From positions 248,001 through 312,000 of the forward strand of contig CBDEVW010000002.1 of the NCBI GenBank assembly GCA_965243755.1: a DNA stretch of 64,000 nucleotides. Reading direction: 5' to 3'. Shown one piece after another: positions 42,847-50,999 of this stretch. How positions within the stretch are numbered: position 1 is the first letter of the stretch; every line of letters starts with the position of its first letter. The position numbers and the translations under genes were made by a program. Under the pieces are notes generated by a model. The model saw nothing but the letters and a program-made list of their open reading frames with translations, did not search any database and was not told the DNA's origin. The DNA is from JANSWY01 sp965243755. Its GTDB lineage: Bacteria; Bacteroidota; Bacteroidia; Cytophagales; Cyclobacteriaceae.

Positions 42847-45249
42847 TTAGTTTCTCAAAGGCTTTCCTTTGAATAAAATACTATGAATTCTCTCCAATGT
42901 TTTCGGTTCACCTGTTAATGATAAAAATGCTTCTCTTTCCAGGTCAAGCAAATATTGTTCACTAACAGTCGTTGGAGCAGATAAATCACCTCCACTCATT
43001 ACATATGCCAGTTTTCGGGCAATTTTTGCATCGTGCTCAGAGATGTAGGCACCATAGAGCATACCGCCAATTCCAGCTTCAAACATGGCCAAAGATGTTT
43101 TTCCATGCACTTTGATGTCAGTTCTTTCAACAGGTTGTGTATAGCCTGCTTCATGCAGCTGCAACACCCTGGATTTTGCATCAGCCAATAACCTATCTCT
43201 GTTCAGAGTGATCTTATCACCGGTTCTCATCAGGTTCATTTCCTTCATCTCTTCTGCAGAAGTGGCTACTTTTGCTGTGGCAATGTTCATGAAATATTCC
43301 TGAAGTGTATTTAGTTCTGGGTCACCAGCAGCGTATTCATCGGAAGAGCGCAAAATCAACTCCTTCGTTCCACCTCCTGCTGGAATAAGGCCTACACCAA
43401 CTTCAACAAGACCCATGTAGGTTTCTGCATGAGCCTGAATAGCATCACAGTGCAAAGAGAGTTCACAGCCTCCACCAAGCGCTAAACCGGAAGTCGCAGC
43501 TACCACCGGTACGGTAGAGAACCGGGCTCTCATCATGGTTTTTTGGAATTGCGCTATCATGAGGTTGATCTCATCATATTCCTGATCTCCGGCAAACATA
43601 AATAACATTGCCAGATTTGCCCCAGCGGAGAATTGTTCACCTTCATTACCAATAACGAGACCATTGAAGTTCTCTTCAGCTTTTGCAATAGCCGTGTTAA
43701 TTCCTTCTATTACTTCAGCTCCTATAGAATTCATTTTAGTATGGAACTCCAGATTGAGCACACCGTCTCCAATATCGTATAAAGTGGTTCCTGCATTTTG
43801 CCACACAACATTGTTCTCTTTGAAGCCATCCAAATAGATAAAGCCTTCCGTTCCTGGAATTACTTTGTATGACTTAGATGGAATATCATAATAATGTCTT
43901 TTTCCATTTTGGAATTTGTAAAACGAATCATTTCCTGCTGCAATCATTTCATCGACCCAGGCAGCTGGCGTATGGCCCGCAGCTTTCATTTTCTCAGCTG
44001 TTTCCTTTACTCCTAACAAATCCCATGTTTCGAATGGACCCATTTGCCAGGCAAAACCTGCAGATACAGCCTGATCAATCTTATACAACTCATCAGCAAT
44101 CTCTGGAATTCTATTTGAGCAATATTTGAACAGATCGTAAAATGTTGCTCTGTAAAACTCGCCCGCTTTATCATCATAGTTGATAAGAACTGGCAATCTT
44201 TTTTTCAGGTCGTCAATATCCTTTACCGCTCCTAATGCATCAAACCTTGGTTTCGACTGTTCTTTGTATTCAAATGAATTGAGGTCGAGTTCAAGAATTA
44301 CTTTTTTACCATTTTCATCGACGGTCTTTTTATAGTATCCCTGTTTGGTTTTATCACCCCACCATTTGCGGTCGTACAGTTCCTGAACGATCTTAGGCAA
44401 TTTAAACTGATCTCTTGATTCATCATTTGGAAGCCCTTCATACAAATTGGTAGCAACCTTTACGGTAGTATCCAAACCAACTACATCCATGGTTCTGAAC
44501 GTGGCTGATTTTGCTCTTCCAATAACAGGTCCCGAAAGTTTATCCACTTCCGTAACGGAAAGACCCATTTTTTCTATGGTATGCATGCCAGACATGATGG
44601 CGTAAATTCCAATTCTGTTGGCGATAAAAGCTGGTGTGTCTTTACACAATACAGTTTCTTTCCCAAGATATAAGTCACCATAATGCATGAAGAAATCAAC
44701 TACATCCTGATCTGTTTTAGATGTTGGAATAATCTCTAGCAATTTCAGGTAACGGGGTGGGTTAAAGAAGTGTGTTCCACAGAAATGTTTTTGAAAGTCT
44801 TCACTTCTTCCATCAAGCATCAGGTGTATTGGAATACCTGATGTATTTGATGTTATCAGAGTTCCTGGCTTTCTGTGTTTTTCTACCTGATCAAAAACAA
44901 TCTTTTTTATATCAAGGTTTTCAACTACCACTTCTATGATCCAATCAACATCAGCAATTTTAGCCATGTCATCCTCAAAGTTTCCTGTTTTTATCAGGGC
45001 ACTGTTTTTCTTCGAGTAAAGTGGACTGGGTTTGGACTTCACTGCAGATTGCAATGAAGAATCAACGATTCTGTTTCGTACGGCTGGATGATCCAGAGAA
45101 AGTCCTTTTGCCTTTTCCGCATCTGTCAGTTCCTTGGGTACAATATCTAACAAGAGTACCTCGACACCAATATTTGCGAAATGGCATGCAATTCGGGATC
45201 CCATGATACCGGATCCAAGTACTGCCGCTTTCTTAATGGTTCTCTTCAT
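42847..45249 (-). CDS. fadN: 3-hydroxyacyl-CoA dehydrogenase / enoyl-CoA hydratase fusion
   Basis: An 800-residue bifunctional beta-oxidation enzyme. The N-terminus has the NAD-binding motif VLGSGIMGSRIACHFANIG, followed by the dehydrogenase C-terminal domains with HFFNPPRYLKLLEI. The enoyl-CoA hydratase domain is at about residues 500-700 (GGGCELSLHCDAIQ, LIPAGGGTKELI). The domain order dehydrogenase-hydratase is that of Bacillus FadN, opposite to E. coli FadB. It overlaps the MarR gene by 17 bases. With FadA it forms most of the beta-oxidation cycle; an acyl-CoA dehydrogenase is not in the window. Cytoplasmic. Confidence 0.93.
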   Translation of the reverse strand: MKRTIKKAAVLGSGIMGSRIACHFANIGVEVLLLDIVPKELTDAEKAKGLSLDHPAVRNRIVDSSLQSAVKSKPSPLYSKKNSALIKTGNFEDDMAKIADVDWIIEVVVENLDIKKIVFDQVEKHRKPGTLITSNTSGIPIHLMLDGRSEDFQKHFCGTHFFNPPRYLKLLEIIPTSKTDQDVVDFFMHYGDLYLGKETVLCKDTPAFIANRIGIYAIMSGMHTIEKMGLSVTEVDKLSGPVIGRAKSATFRTMDVVGLDTTVKVATNLYEGLPNDESRDQFKLPKIVQELYDRKWWGDKTKQGYYKKTVDENGKKVILELDLNSFEYKEQSKPRFDALGAVKDIDDLKKRLPVLINYDDKAGEFYRATFYDLFKYCSNRIPEIADELYKIDQAVSAGFAWQMGPFETWDLLGVKETAEKMKAAGHTPAAWVDEMIAAGNDSFYKFQNGKRHYYDIPSKSYKVIPGTEGFIYLDGFKENNVVWQNAGTTLYDIGDGVLNLEFHTKMNSIGAEVIEGINTAIAKAEENFNGLVIGNEGEQFSAGANLAMLFMFAGDQEYDEINLMIAQFQKTMMRARFSTVPVVAATSGLALGGGCELSLHCDAIQAHAETYMGLVEVGVGLIPAGGGTKELILRSSDEYAAGDPELNTLQEYFMNIATAKVATSAEEMKEMNLMRTGDKITLNRDRLLADAKSRVLQLHEAGYTQPVERTDIKVHGKTSLAMFEAGIGGMLYGAYISEHDAKIARKLAYVMSGGDLSAPTTVSEQYLLDLEREAFLSLTGEPKTLERIHSILFKGKPLRN

Positions 45250-45706
45250 TCTGAATTTGGTTTTCTAGTTCTTTAAATATGTTTTTGTCGTCTATTACTT
45301 TATTTATGGTATAGAGTACATCAAAAAATGTCCTCATATCTTTTTCTGAAACTATCGCTCGTACTTTTTTATTGAAAGTGCGAACCGATTGCCTTGACAA
45401 TTCCCTTTTTTCTTTTCCTAGTTCGGTCAAAAATATTCTGACAGATCTTCCGTCATGTGGGTCTGGTACTTTTGTAATCCAGCGTTTCTCTTCAAAAGTT
45501 TTGAGCATACGGGTAAGGCTTCTGGATTCCATACCGAGGAGAGGTGCGATCTTGGTTGCTGGTGTTCCGTTTTCTACATCAATGTTTAACAATACAAATC
45601 CTGTAGATGCTGTAATGTCAAATGGGGACCCATAACTGTTATACATTTTGGAGATGGCGTGCCAGGTCGCCTTAATGTTGTAATCTACCGTTTCTTCTCT
45701 CTTCAT
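45233..45706 (-). CDS. MarR-family transcriptional regulator
   Basis: A 157-residue winged-helix protein. The recognition region is IAPLLGMESRSLTRMLKTFEEKRW and the wing is VPDPHDGRSVRIFLTELGK, both typical of MarR. It is the first gene of the fad operon and overlaps fadN by 17 bases. It probably represses the operon and senses an acyl-CoA or related lipid, as MarR/FadR-like regulators do (inference from context). A candidate operator lies 29 bases upstream of the start. Cytoplasmic homodimer. Confidence 0.92.
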   Translation of the reverse strand: MKREETVDYNIKATWHAISKMYNSYGSPFDITASTGFVLLNIDVENGTPATKIAPLLGMESRSLTRMLKTFEEKRWITKVPDPHDGRSVRIFLTELGKEKRELSRQSVRTFNKKVRAIVSEKDMRTFFDVLYTINKVIDDKNIFKELENQIQNEENH

Positions 45707-45734
45707 AAACTATGGATTAATGTGCGCTACAATT

Positions 45735-45754
45735 ACTAAGAATTAGTATCTTAG
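45735..45754. promoter_or_regulatory. Candidate MarR operator
   Basis: Two overlapping inverted repeats, CTAAGA-ATTAGTA-TCTTAG and ACTAA-GAA-TTAGT, lie upstream of the MarR gene in a divergent promoter region. Size and AT-rich palindromic form fit MarR-type operators; no binding data exist here. Confidence 0.4.
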
Positions 45755-45790
45755 AGATCGGGCGGAACCAAAGATAGTAAAAAATATGTT

Positions 45791-45859
45791 ATGCATGCAT
45801 ACTATTTTGTGTTCTTTTTAGCGTTTCTCATAGGATTTTTAACAGATACTTCATTTTAA
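45791..45859 (+). CDS. Putative 22-aa leader/small membrane peptide
   Basis: ATG at 45791 opens a 22-codon frame, mostly hydrophobic (HAYYFVFFLAFLIGFL), ending in TAA at 45859; the TAA overlaps the ATG of the next gene as TAATG. That overlap suggests translational coupling. It could be a membrane-peptide leader or a chance frame. Confidence 0.35.
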   Translation: MHAYYFVFFLAFLIGFLTDTSF

Positions 45860-46422
45860 TGAGTGAACAGGAGGAAAAGGATAAAATTGATCTGATACCG
45901 GAAGATTTCTACAGTTATTCTACCGGTAAACCATTTGATCGATGCATAGAGTGCAAAAAATATCTGTTGGAAGATGAATTGTACATGATTGAAAAAGCTG
46001 TTCGTCAATATCAGGGGTATTCCGCTCAAGACGTAATATTTGAATATGCAATTTGCCTCCATTGTGCGGAGCACATGAAAAATGAATTGTCAAGAGAATC
46101 AATGATCAATGTACAAAAATTTTTTACTGAAAATATCGATCCATCCAGATTTTGGAACGGCGCGGGATCAGATGAATGCCTGATCAGTGGAAATAAAAAA
46201 AGTGAGCTCCAGGAATTTCAGATTTATGCATACTGCAGAGGAAAATATTTATCGCCGTATCAGCCGCCATTTATGATCAGTGGTCAGGTGATGGACCAGA
46301 TTGCAGATCTAATGTCTGATGAAACCACTGATGAACTTAATCGGTTCATGGACAAACATTTTGGTCCACCACCAGAATGGCTGGAAGATGTTCCTGGTGG
46401 TCGAAAGCTTGTCTTACTTTAA
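45859..46422 (+). CDS. Conserved hypothetical protein with CxxC motifs (187 aa)
   Basis: A soluble acidic protein. Two CxxC pairs, FDRCIECKKYLL near residues 29-36 and YAICLHCAEHM near 70-73, could bind zinc. The rest has no recognised domain. No signal peptide. Start ATG 45859 overlaps the stop of a 22-residue hydrophobic frame (TAATG). It is followed by an LEA-like lipoprotein gene at 46437 (14 bases after its stop), so they are probably one operon. It is divergent from the MarR gene. Function unknown; similar proteins occur in Cytophagales as far as I can judge from the pattern. Confidence 0.7.
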   Translation: MSEQEEKDKIDLIPEDFYSYSTGKPFDRCIECKKYLLEDELYMIEKAVRQYQGYSAQDVIFEYAICLHCAEHMKNELSRESMINVQKFFTENIDPSRFWNGAGSDECLISGNKKSELQEFQIYAYCRGKYLSPYQPPFMISGQVMDQIADLMSDETTDELNRFMDKHFGPPPEWLEDVPGGRKLVLL

Positions 46423-46436
46423 ATAATCGAAATTTT

Positions 46437-47033
46437 ATGAGATTGAGACCGGAGTATTGTTCCAGGTTTATAATTGGAATATTCTTCTTTTTATTTTTTT
46501 CATACAACTGTCAGTCGGTACGGGAAACAAGAAGATTTAGTAAATGTCAATTCAAAATCAACAGAGTGGTTCAGCTGAAAGCAGCTGGGGTTGACCTGTT
46601 AAGTAAGAAGAAATTCTCCGACTTGAAATTCAATGAAGGTGTAAGACTAGGTAAGGCAATTTCTAATAACTCCATGCCTGTTTTACTTACCGTCAACGTG
46701 GATGTAAATAATCCCAATAAGCACCCGGCTGCACTTGAAGGTTTTGACTATCGCCTGTTTTTGGATGGAAAGGAAGTATTAATAGGCAGTTATAATAGAA
46801 GAACTGAAATTCCAGCTTACACAGCAAAATCTATTAATCCTTCATTTCAATTCGATTTGCTTTCGGTTGTGAAGAATACCGATTATAAAACTATTGTCAA
46901 TCTGATTTTTGGTATGTTCAATGAAAAGCATGAGCCGGTAAAAATTGTCCTGCTCATTAAACCACACATTAGAGTATTAGGGAAAAAGGTAAAATATCCT
47001 GATTACATTAAACTTTCAAAAGCTTATCAGTAG
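46437..47033 (+). CDS. LEA type-2 / Whirly-like domain lipoprotein (198 aa)
   Basis: The N-terminus is a membrane-export segment with a weak lipobox ending YNC, followed by an LEA14-like domain (CQFKINRVVQLKAAGVDLL, PVLLTVNVDVNNPNKHPAALEGFDYRLFLDG, EIPAYTAKSINPSF), the pattern of water-stress-type beta-sandwich proteins in Gram-negative envelopes. Probably periplasmic. ATG 46437 was chosen because it gives the signal; a longer frame starts inside the previous gene. It abuts the convergent TPM-pair gene exactly (47033/47034). Function unknown. Confidence 0.75.
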   Translation: MRLRPEYCSRFIIGIFFFLFFSYNCQSVRETRRFSKCQFKINRVVQLKAAGVDLLSKKKFSDLKFNEGVRLGKAISNNSMPVLLTVNVDVNNPNKHPAALEGFDYRLFLDGKEVLIGSYNRRTEIPAYTAKSINPSFQFDLLSVVKNTDYKTIVNLIFGMFNEKHEPVKIVLLIKPHIRVLGKKVKYPDYIKLSKAYQ

Positions 47034-47312
47034 TTACCAGGATCCACTAACGCCACCACCAAAAGATTTGTGAATATTGTTGTTATCCGAGAATCTACCT
47101 GTACCGTGTTTAAACTCTTCCCAATTGGTGTTTCGTCGGTTTTTATTAAAAATTAGGTTGATAATTGTTTTGGCGTCCAGCTTTTTAGTGGACATATGTT
47201 TTATACGTATTTGTTGAATTCGATAATACAAATAAACAGCTGAGGCAATTACTAGCACAGCGGGAATGACAAATTCTAATGGTAAATCGCTAAGAGCCGA
47301 AGGAAATTTCAT
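47034..47312 (-). CDS. Small membrane protein with GGGxSGSW tail (92 aa)
   Basis: One hydrophobic segment (about residues 12-30), a basic middle region and a C-terminus KSFGGGVSGSW, which is the tail type of YgcG-like TPM-domain proteins. It overlaps the TPM-domain gene by 23 bases in another frame and is probably translated from the same transcript. It could act as the membrane anchor of a TPM-domain system, as a separate polypeptide (inference). Confidence 0.65.
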   Translation of the reverse strand: MKFPSALSDLPLEFVIPAVLVIASAVYLYYRIQQIRIKHMSTKKLDAKTIINLIFNKNRRNTNWEEFKHGTGRFSDNNNIHKSFGGGVSGSW

Positions 47313-47724
47313 CGGTTAATTCGTTTTCTTGGTTTTCGTAAGCTGGAAAATATTCCTTGAGTTGTTGACCGGTCATTAAAATGGCTTCCTTTAAGCCAAG
47401 GGTAAATTCATTATTCTGAAATCTGGCGATAAGATGTTCACGAACATCTCCCCAATAGTGATCTTTAATCTTCTCGTTGATTCCCCTATCTCCAATAATT
47501 GCAAATTGTTTATCCAATATGGCAAGATAAAAGAGAACACCGTTTCTTTGTTTAGTCCTTTGCATTTCCAAAAGACTAAATACTTCCGCTGCTCTGTCCA
47601 GAACATTTCGTTTACAATATTCCTCTATGTGCACACGTATTTCTCCTGAAGTTGCCATTTCGGCATCCTTGATTGCAGAAACAATTATTTCTTGTTCTTC
47701 TTTGGAAAAATATTTTCTTGCCAT
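47290..47724 (-). CDS. TPM-domain protein (144 aa)
   Basis: A TPM (phosphatase-like) domain of the YgcG family without signal peptide or membrane segment. Landmarks are FSKEEQEIIVSAIKDAE, SGEIRVHIEEYC, NGVLFYLAILDKQFAIIGDRGINEKI and HYWGDVREHLIARF. Members are linked to photosystem repair in plants and to LemA in bacteria; function is unclear. Here a LemA gene is absent, and the usual membrane anchor is in a separate overlapping gene (47034-47312). Start ATG 47724 is the normal N-terminus. Confidence 0.88.
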   Translation of the reverse strand: MARKYFSKEEQEIIVSAIKDAEMATSGEIRVHIEEYCKRNVLDRAAEVFSLLEMQRTKQRNGVLFYLAILDKQFAIIGDRGINEKIKDHYWGDVREHLIARFQNNEFTLGLKEAILMTGQQLKEYFPAYENQENELTDEISFGS

Positions 47725-47814
47725 AGTCCTTCCTGATATGAGAAGTTTTTAGGGGTAACTCTTAAGATAACACATAATTGCCTTAGATTGAAGCTATTCC
47801 AGATATTAATTGCT

Positions 47815-48342
47815 ATGAATTATTCATATTATTTTTTGATCTGCCTTATAGTTTGCACCTCCTGCAACCCTGACAAGGATAAGATCATTGACCTCAATAA
47901 GTTATCATTCAACACCACCGACGCATCTGAAATTTATTTCAAAAATGTAAGGGCTTCATATTATGATGAAGAAGACAAGAAGGAAATGGGAATAATCATT
48001 TACAGATTGAAAAATTGGGAAGAACAAAATGTGCAACCTGCTATAAGGCTCAGCATAGTTTACAATTGGAGAAATGATAACGCTTTTGTTATGACCCACC
48101 CCAATACTCAGTTTCCAGAGGTTTCCAGAATTTTAGCTGGAAATGATACGATCATATTTGCACAAAATAATATGAAAGATCAGTTAAATTCCCTCAGTAT
48201 CATATTTAATGCGATTGTTCAGGAAAAACCACTTCATATTGAAACAAATAATAATTGGGTCTCCTTTTTGGACAATCCGCAAGACAGGGAGAATTTTAAA
48301 ATCACAATGTATGATTTTTATCGGTTAACAGAATCCTTTTAG
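47815..48342 (+). CDS. Lipoprotein, unknown function (175 aa)
   Basis: The ATG at 47815 gives a signal peptide with a lipobox ending CTSC near residue 17, so the product is a lipoprotein. The mature part is about 158 residues with a beta-rich pattern (SEIYFKNVRASYYDEED, IIIYRLKNWEEQN, FVMTHPNTQFPEV) and no recognised domain. An earlier TTG start (47788) would lengthen the signal only. It is alone on the plus strand before the YHS-domain gene at 48432, with 89 bases between. Confidence 0.72.
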   Translation: MNYSYYFLICLIVCTSCNPDKDKIIDLNKLSFNTTDASEIYFKNVRASYYDEEDKKEMGIIIYRLKNWEEQNVQPAIRLSIVYNWRNDNAFVMTHPNTQFPEVSRILAGNDTIIFAQNNMKDQLNSLSIIFNAIVQEKPLHIETNNNWVSFLDNPQDRENFKITMYDFYRLTESF

Positions 48343-48431
48343 AATTTGTCTAATTCTTGACATTGCTAACAGAGAACATAACTGCACAAGGGAGTATGCG
48401 TTAGTTGAAATACTAAAATTTCGTTCTGGCT

Positions 48432-48881
48432 ATGTTAAAATTTAGATTATCATTATTTACTTTTTTCCTTTTGTATTCTTACGCCTGGGTTGGTGCTCAA
48501 GATCATAAATATAGTTGTGGACCGGATGCAATAGCATTTGACGGAAATGATCTGGTTTCGTATTTTGATGGTGCTGTGAAAAAAGGTTCCGATAAATTTA
48601 GCTATCAATACGATGGTTTAAACCTGTACTTTTATAGTAACACCAATTTACAGAAGTTTAAAAATGATCCTGAAAAGTACTTACCAGAATACAATGGATG
48701 GTGCGCAATCGCCTTAACCAATGGTACTTTAGCAAAACCTGATTACAGTCAATTTAAACTACAGGATGGCAGGTTATTGTTTTTTGAAGTCCGGGCATTT
48801 TTTAACGGGAAGACAGCCTGGGACAAGGATCCTGATATCAACAAAATAGTGGCTGATAAGAAATTTGCTGAGATATTTTAA
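48432..48881 (+). CDS. YHS-like domain secreted protein (149 aa)
   Basis: A signal peptide (about residues 1-22, LSLFTFFLLYSYAWVGAQ) precedes a YHS-like domain: AFDGNDLVSYFDGAVKKGSDKF, then SNTNLQKFKNDPEKYLPEYNGWCAIAL, the pattern of the YHS (TRASH-like) family in Bacteroidota secreted proteins. The family is thought to bind metals or small ligands, and typical members have conserved His and Cys residues (here Cys in YNGWCAIAL). Convergent with the NarL-type regulator gene. Periplasmic or surface. Confidence 0.88.
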   Translation: MLKFRLSLFTFFLLYSYAWVGAQDHKYSCGPDAIAFDGNDLVSYFDGAVKKGSDKFSYQYDGLNLYFYSNTNLQKFKNDPEKYLPEYNGWCAIALTNGTLAKPDYSQFKLQDGRLLFFEVRAFFNGKTAWDKDPDINKIVADKKFAEIF

Positions 48882-48889
48882 GTAGTCAA

Positions 48890-49552
48890 TTATGCCAACA
48901 ATTGGTGTTGGAATGCATACCTAACAAGTCCTACAGTATTTTTCGCTCCGGTTTTTCGGAGTAAGCTCATACGATGGTTCTGTATGGTATTTCCACTAAC
49001 ATTGAGTTTTTCTCCTATTTCCTTCATTGTCAATTCATTGCAGATTAGCCGAAGTACTTCAATTTCCCGTGAAGTTAATTGTACCTGCTGGAGAAATGCC
49101 GGTTTATGTAGATCTGCAGCTTTTCTTTTCATACCAGCCTGAATAGACTTGGCTACCAATTTGTTATAGTAAAAATCATTCTCCATCACAGCCTTAATCG
49201 CTGTATAGACTTCTTCTGGCTCTGCATTTTTTATGAGATAACTATGAATCCCTGTTTCTATCATTTCGTAGATGATATTTTCAGAAGAGTGCATAGATAT
49301 CATAATGATTTTTGTGTCTGGAAATTTCGAAAATATTTGGTTTGCCGTTTCATATCCATCCATTATTGGCATTTCCAAATCCAGAAGCACCAAATCAAAT
49401 TCCTGGTCTTTGAATTGACGCATGGCTTCCTTGCCGTTTGCCGCCTCTTCTACATCCGCGACCATGTCAAAGGATTTGATCAGGTTGGCCATTCCCTTTC
49501 TAAAAAGCGTATGATCATCGGTAACTAATACACTAATCTTCTTTGACTTCAT
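48890..49552 (-). CDS. NarL/LuxR-type response regulator
   Basis: A 220-residue response regulator: receiver domain with the phosphoacceptor aspartate in LVLLDLEMPIMDGYE and the acidic pair TDDHTLFR, then a C-terminal LuxR helix-turn-helix (LTSREIEVLRLICNELTMKEIGEKL, NVSGNTIQNHRM). I use ATG 49552 (MKSKKISVLVTDDH), since the preceding 25 codons are outside the domain. It overlaps the kinase gene by 20 bases and is the last gene of an operon. Confidence 0.94.
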   Translation of the reverse strand: MKSKKISVLVTDDHTLFRKGMANLIKSFDMVADVEEAANGKEAMRQFKDQEFDLVLLDLEMPIMDGYETANQIFSKFPDTKIIMISMHSSENIIYEMIETGIHSYLIKNAEPEEVYTAIKAVMENDFYYNKLVAKSIQAGMKRKAADLHKPAFLQQVQLTSREIEVLRLICNELTMKEIGEKLNVSGNTIQNHRMSLLRKTGAKNTVGLVRYAFQHQLLA

Positions 49553-50327
49553 CAGTTTTGGCAATTGGAACTGTGAGTATAATATTTGCTCCGCTATTTT
49601 CCAAGTTACCAAACACAACACTGGCATTTATAACTTCTGCCCGGTTGGCAATGTTATATAATCCAATTCCTCTTTTTGAGGGATCTAATTGATCAGTGGT
49701 AAATCCAATACCATCGTCTGTCACCGTTATTTGTAATTTTTCCGGATTCCATTGAAACACTATTTTCAAGTGGTGCGCCCGGGAGTGTTTTAATACATTA
49801 TTCACCAACTCCTGAATGATTCGATAAATCATCAATTCTTGTTTTTCACCTAATCTTATGGGTGAATTATTCTCTTCAAATTCTATATGAAGTTTGTTGA
49901 GATGATTTATTCTTTCAAGAAATTCTCTTACCACACCAGAGAGACCAAAAGTTTTGAGGCCTGCAGGATGCAGGTCCCTGCTTATTGAGCGTACTGTTTC
50001 AATGGTTTCGTCCAGGTACTTTGTAATTTCATCTGTGGACTCCAATAATTTAGCAGGCTCATTCATCGACATCTTGATACTGAGTCGAATTGTTGATAGC
50101 ATGGCCCCAACACTATCATGTAATTCAGATCCCACTCTTTTGCGTTCTTTCTCCTGTGAATCTATTGTGGCTTCAAGCAGTTTCTTTTGGTGTAGGGTTT
50201 CAAGGTTCTGCATTTCCAATTTATTGGTAAGCATCCTTTTTTGATAATAAAGTATAAAGAATACTACTGATGCAGAAAGGAGCAACATTACAGCAGTGCC
50301 TGAAATTATTAAGATTAGAATTTGCAT
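49533..50327 (-). CDS. NarX-type sensor histidine kinase (HisKA_3)
   Basis: A 264-residue kinase with a single N-terminal membrane segment (about residues 5-27) and no sensor domain. The phosphoacceptor histidine is in KRVGSELHDSVGAMLSTI near residue 70. The ATP-binding domain has an N box ELVNNVLKHSRAHHL and a G box VTDDGIGFTTDQL...KRGIGLYNIANRAE. The lack of a large sensor suggests that input comes from another protein, possibly the polytopic protein encoded just upstream (50329-50991). It overlaps the response regulator gene by 20 bases. Confidence 0.93.
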   Translation of the reverse strand: MQILILIISGTAVMLLLSASVVFFILYYQKRMLTNKLEMQNLETLHQKKLLEATIDSQEKERKRVGSELHDSVGAMLSTIRLSIKMSMNEPAKLLESTDEITKYLDETIETVRSISRDLHPAGLKTFGLSGVVREFLERINHLNKLHIEFEENNSPIRLGEKQELMIYRIIQELVNNVLKHSRAHHLKIVFQWNPEKLQITVTDDGIGFTTDQLDPSKRGIGLYNIANRAEVINASVVFGNLENSGANIILTVPIAKTDEVKED

Positions 50328-50328
50328 T

Positions 50329-50991
50329 CTAGACGGAACTAACTTTTTTATTCAAGTAAAACATATAAGCAAACATAAAATTCTTGGCAATACCAAATAC
50401 GTTGTGGATTGTCCACAGGTAAGAATGGTAGGATTTAAGATTTTCATTTGATCTCATATATTGGGAAACAAGATAGATCACGAATAATGACGAAAAATAT
50501 AAAAAGAAGGTACTATTGAGATAAAACTGCGTGTTTTGTCTCAGGCTCTCCAATCTATCTGCGTTAACCAAATTGACATAATAAAAAATACTATAGATTA
50601 TAAATACTACACTGGATACAGATCTGGGCAAAGAAAGGAGTTTAAATAAATTTTCATCTGTAAAGACATGTAACGTTGATAATATGGTATAAATGAAAAT
50701 AACGGCAATTATTACCAATCTTATTTTCTTAGCCGGAAAAAGTTGATAGTATATCGCTGAAATTATAATGAACTGGAGAATGTGATATATGTTACCAGAC
50801 GGATATGCAGATTTGATTCCAGAGAAAATAATAATGTATGATGCAATGTCGAAAGAGAATGACAGAAGTACAAGTGCTATAAGCAGCTTGAATATTCTAC
50901 TTTGGTAGTTGATACATATTAATCCAATAATAAAGGCAAAGCCAGCGCTTGCAATACTGGTGTTTGCAAACGCTAATGCAATCTCTTTCAT
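50329..50991 (-). CDS. Polytopic membrane protein, about 7 helices (220 aa)
   Basis: Almost entirely hydrophobic, with about seven membrane segments (for example FAFIIGLICINY, LLIALVLLSFSF, SVVFIIYSIFYYVNLVN). No named domain is recognised; it could be a membrane sensor like the 7TM input modules of Bacteroidota kinases. It sits one base from the histidine kinase gene on the same strand, which suggests that it supplies the sensing for that kinase (inference). Start MKEIALAFANTSIASAGFAF. Confidence 0.75.
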   Translation of the reverse strand: MKEIALAFANTSIASAGFAFIIGLICINYQSRIFKLLIALVLLSFSFDIASYIIIFSGIKSAYPSGNIYHILQFIIISAIYYQLFPAKKIRLVIIAVIFIYTILSTLHVFTDENLFKLLSLPRSVSSVVFIIYSIFYYVNLVNADRLESLRQNTQFYLNSTFFLYFSSLFVIYLVSQYMRSNENLKSYHSYLWTIHNVFGIAKNFMFAYMFYLNKKVSSV

Positions 50992-50999
50992 CCTAATTT

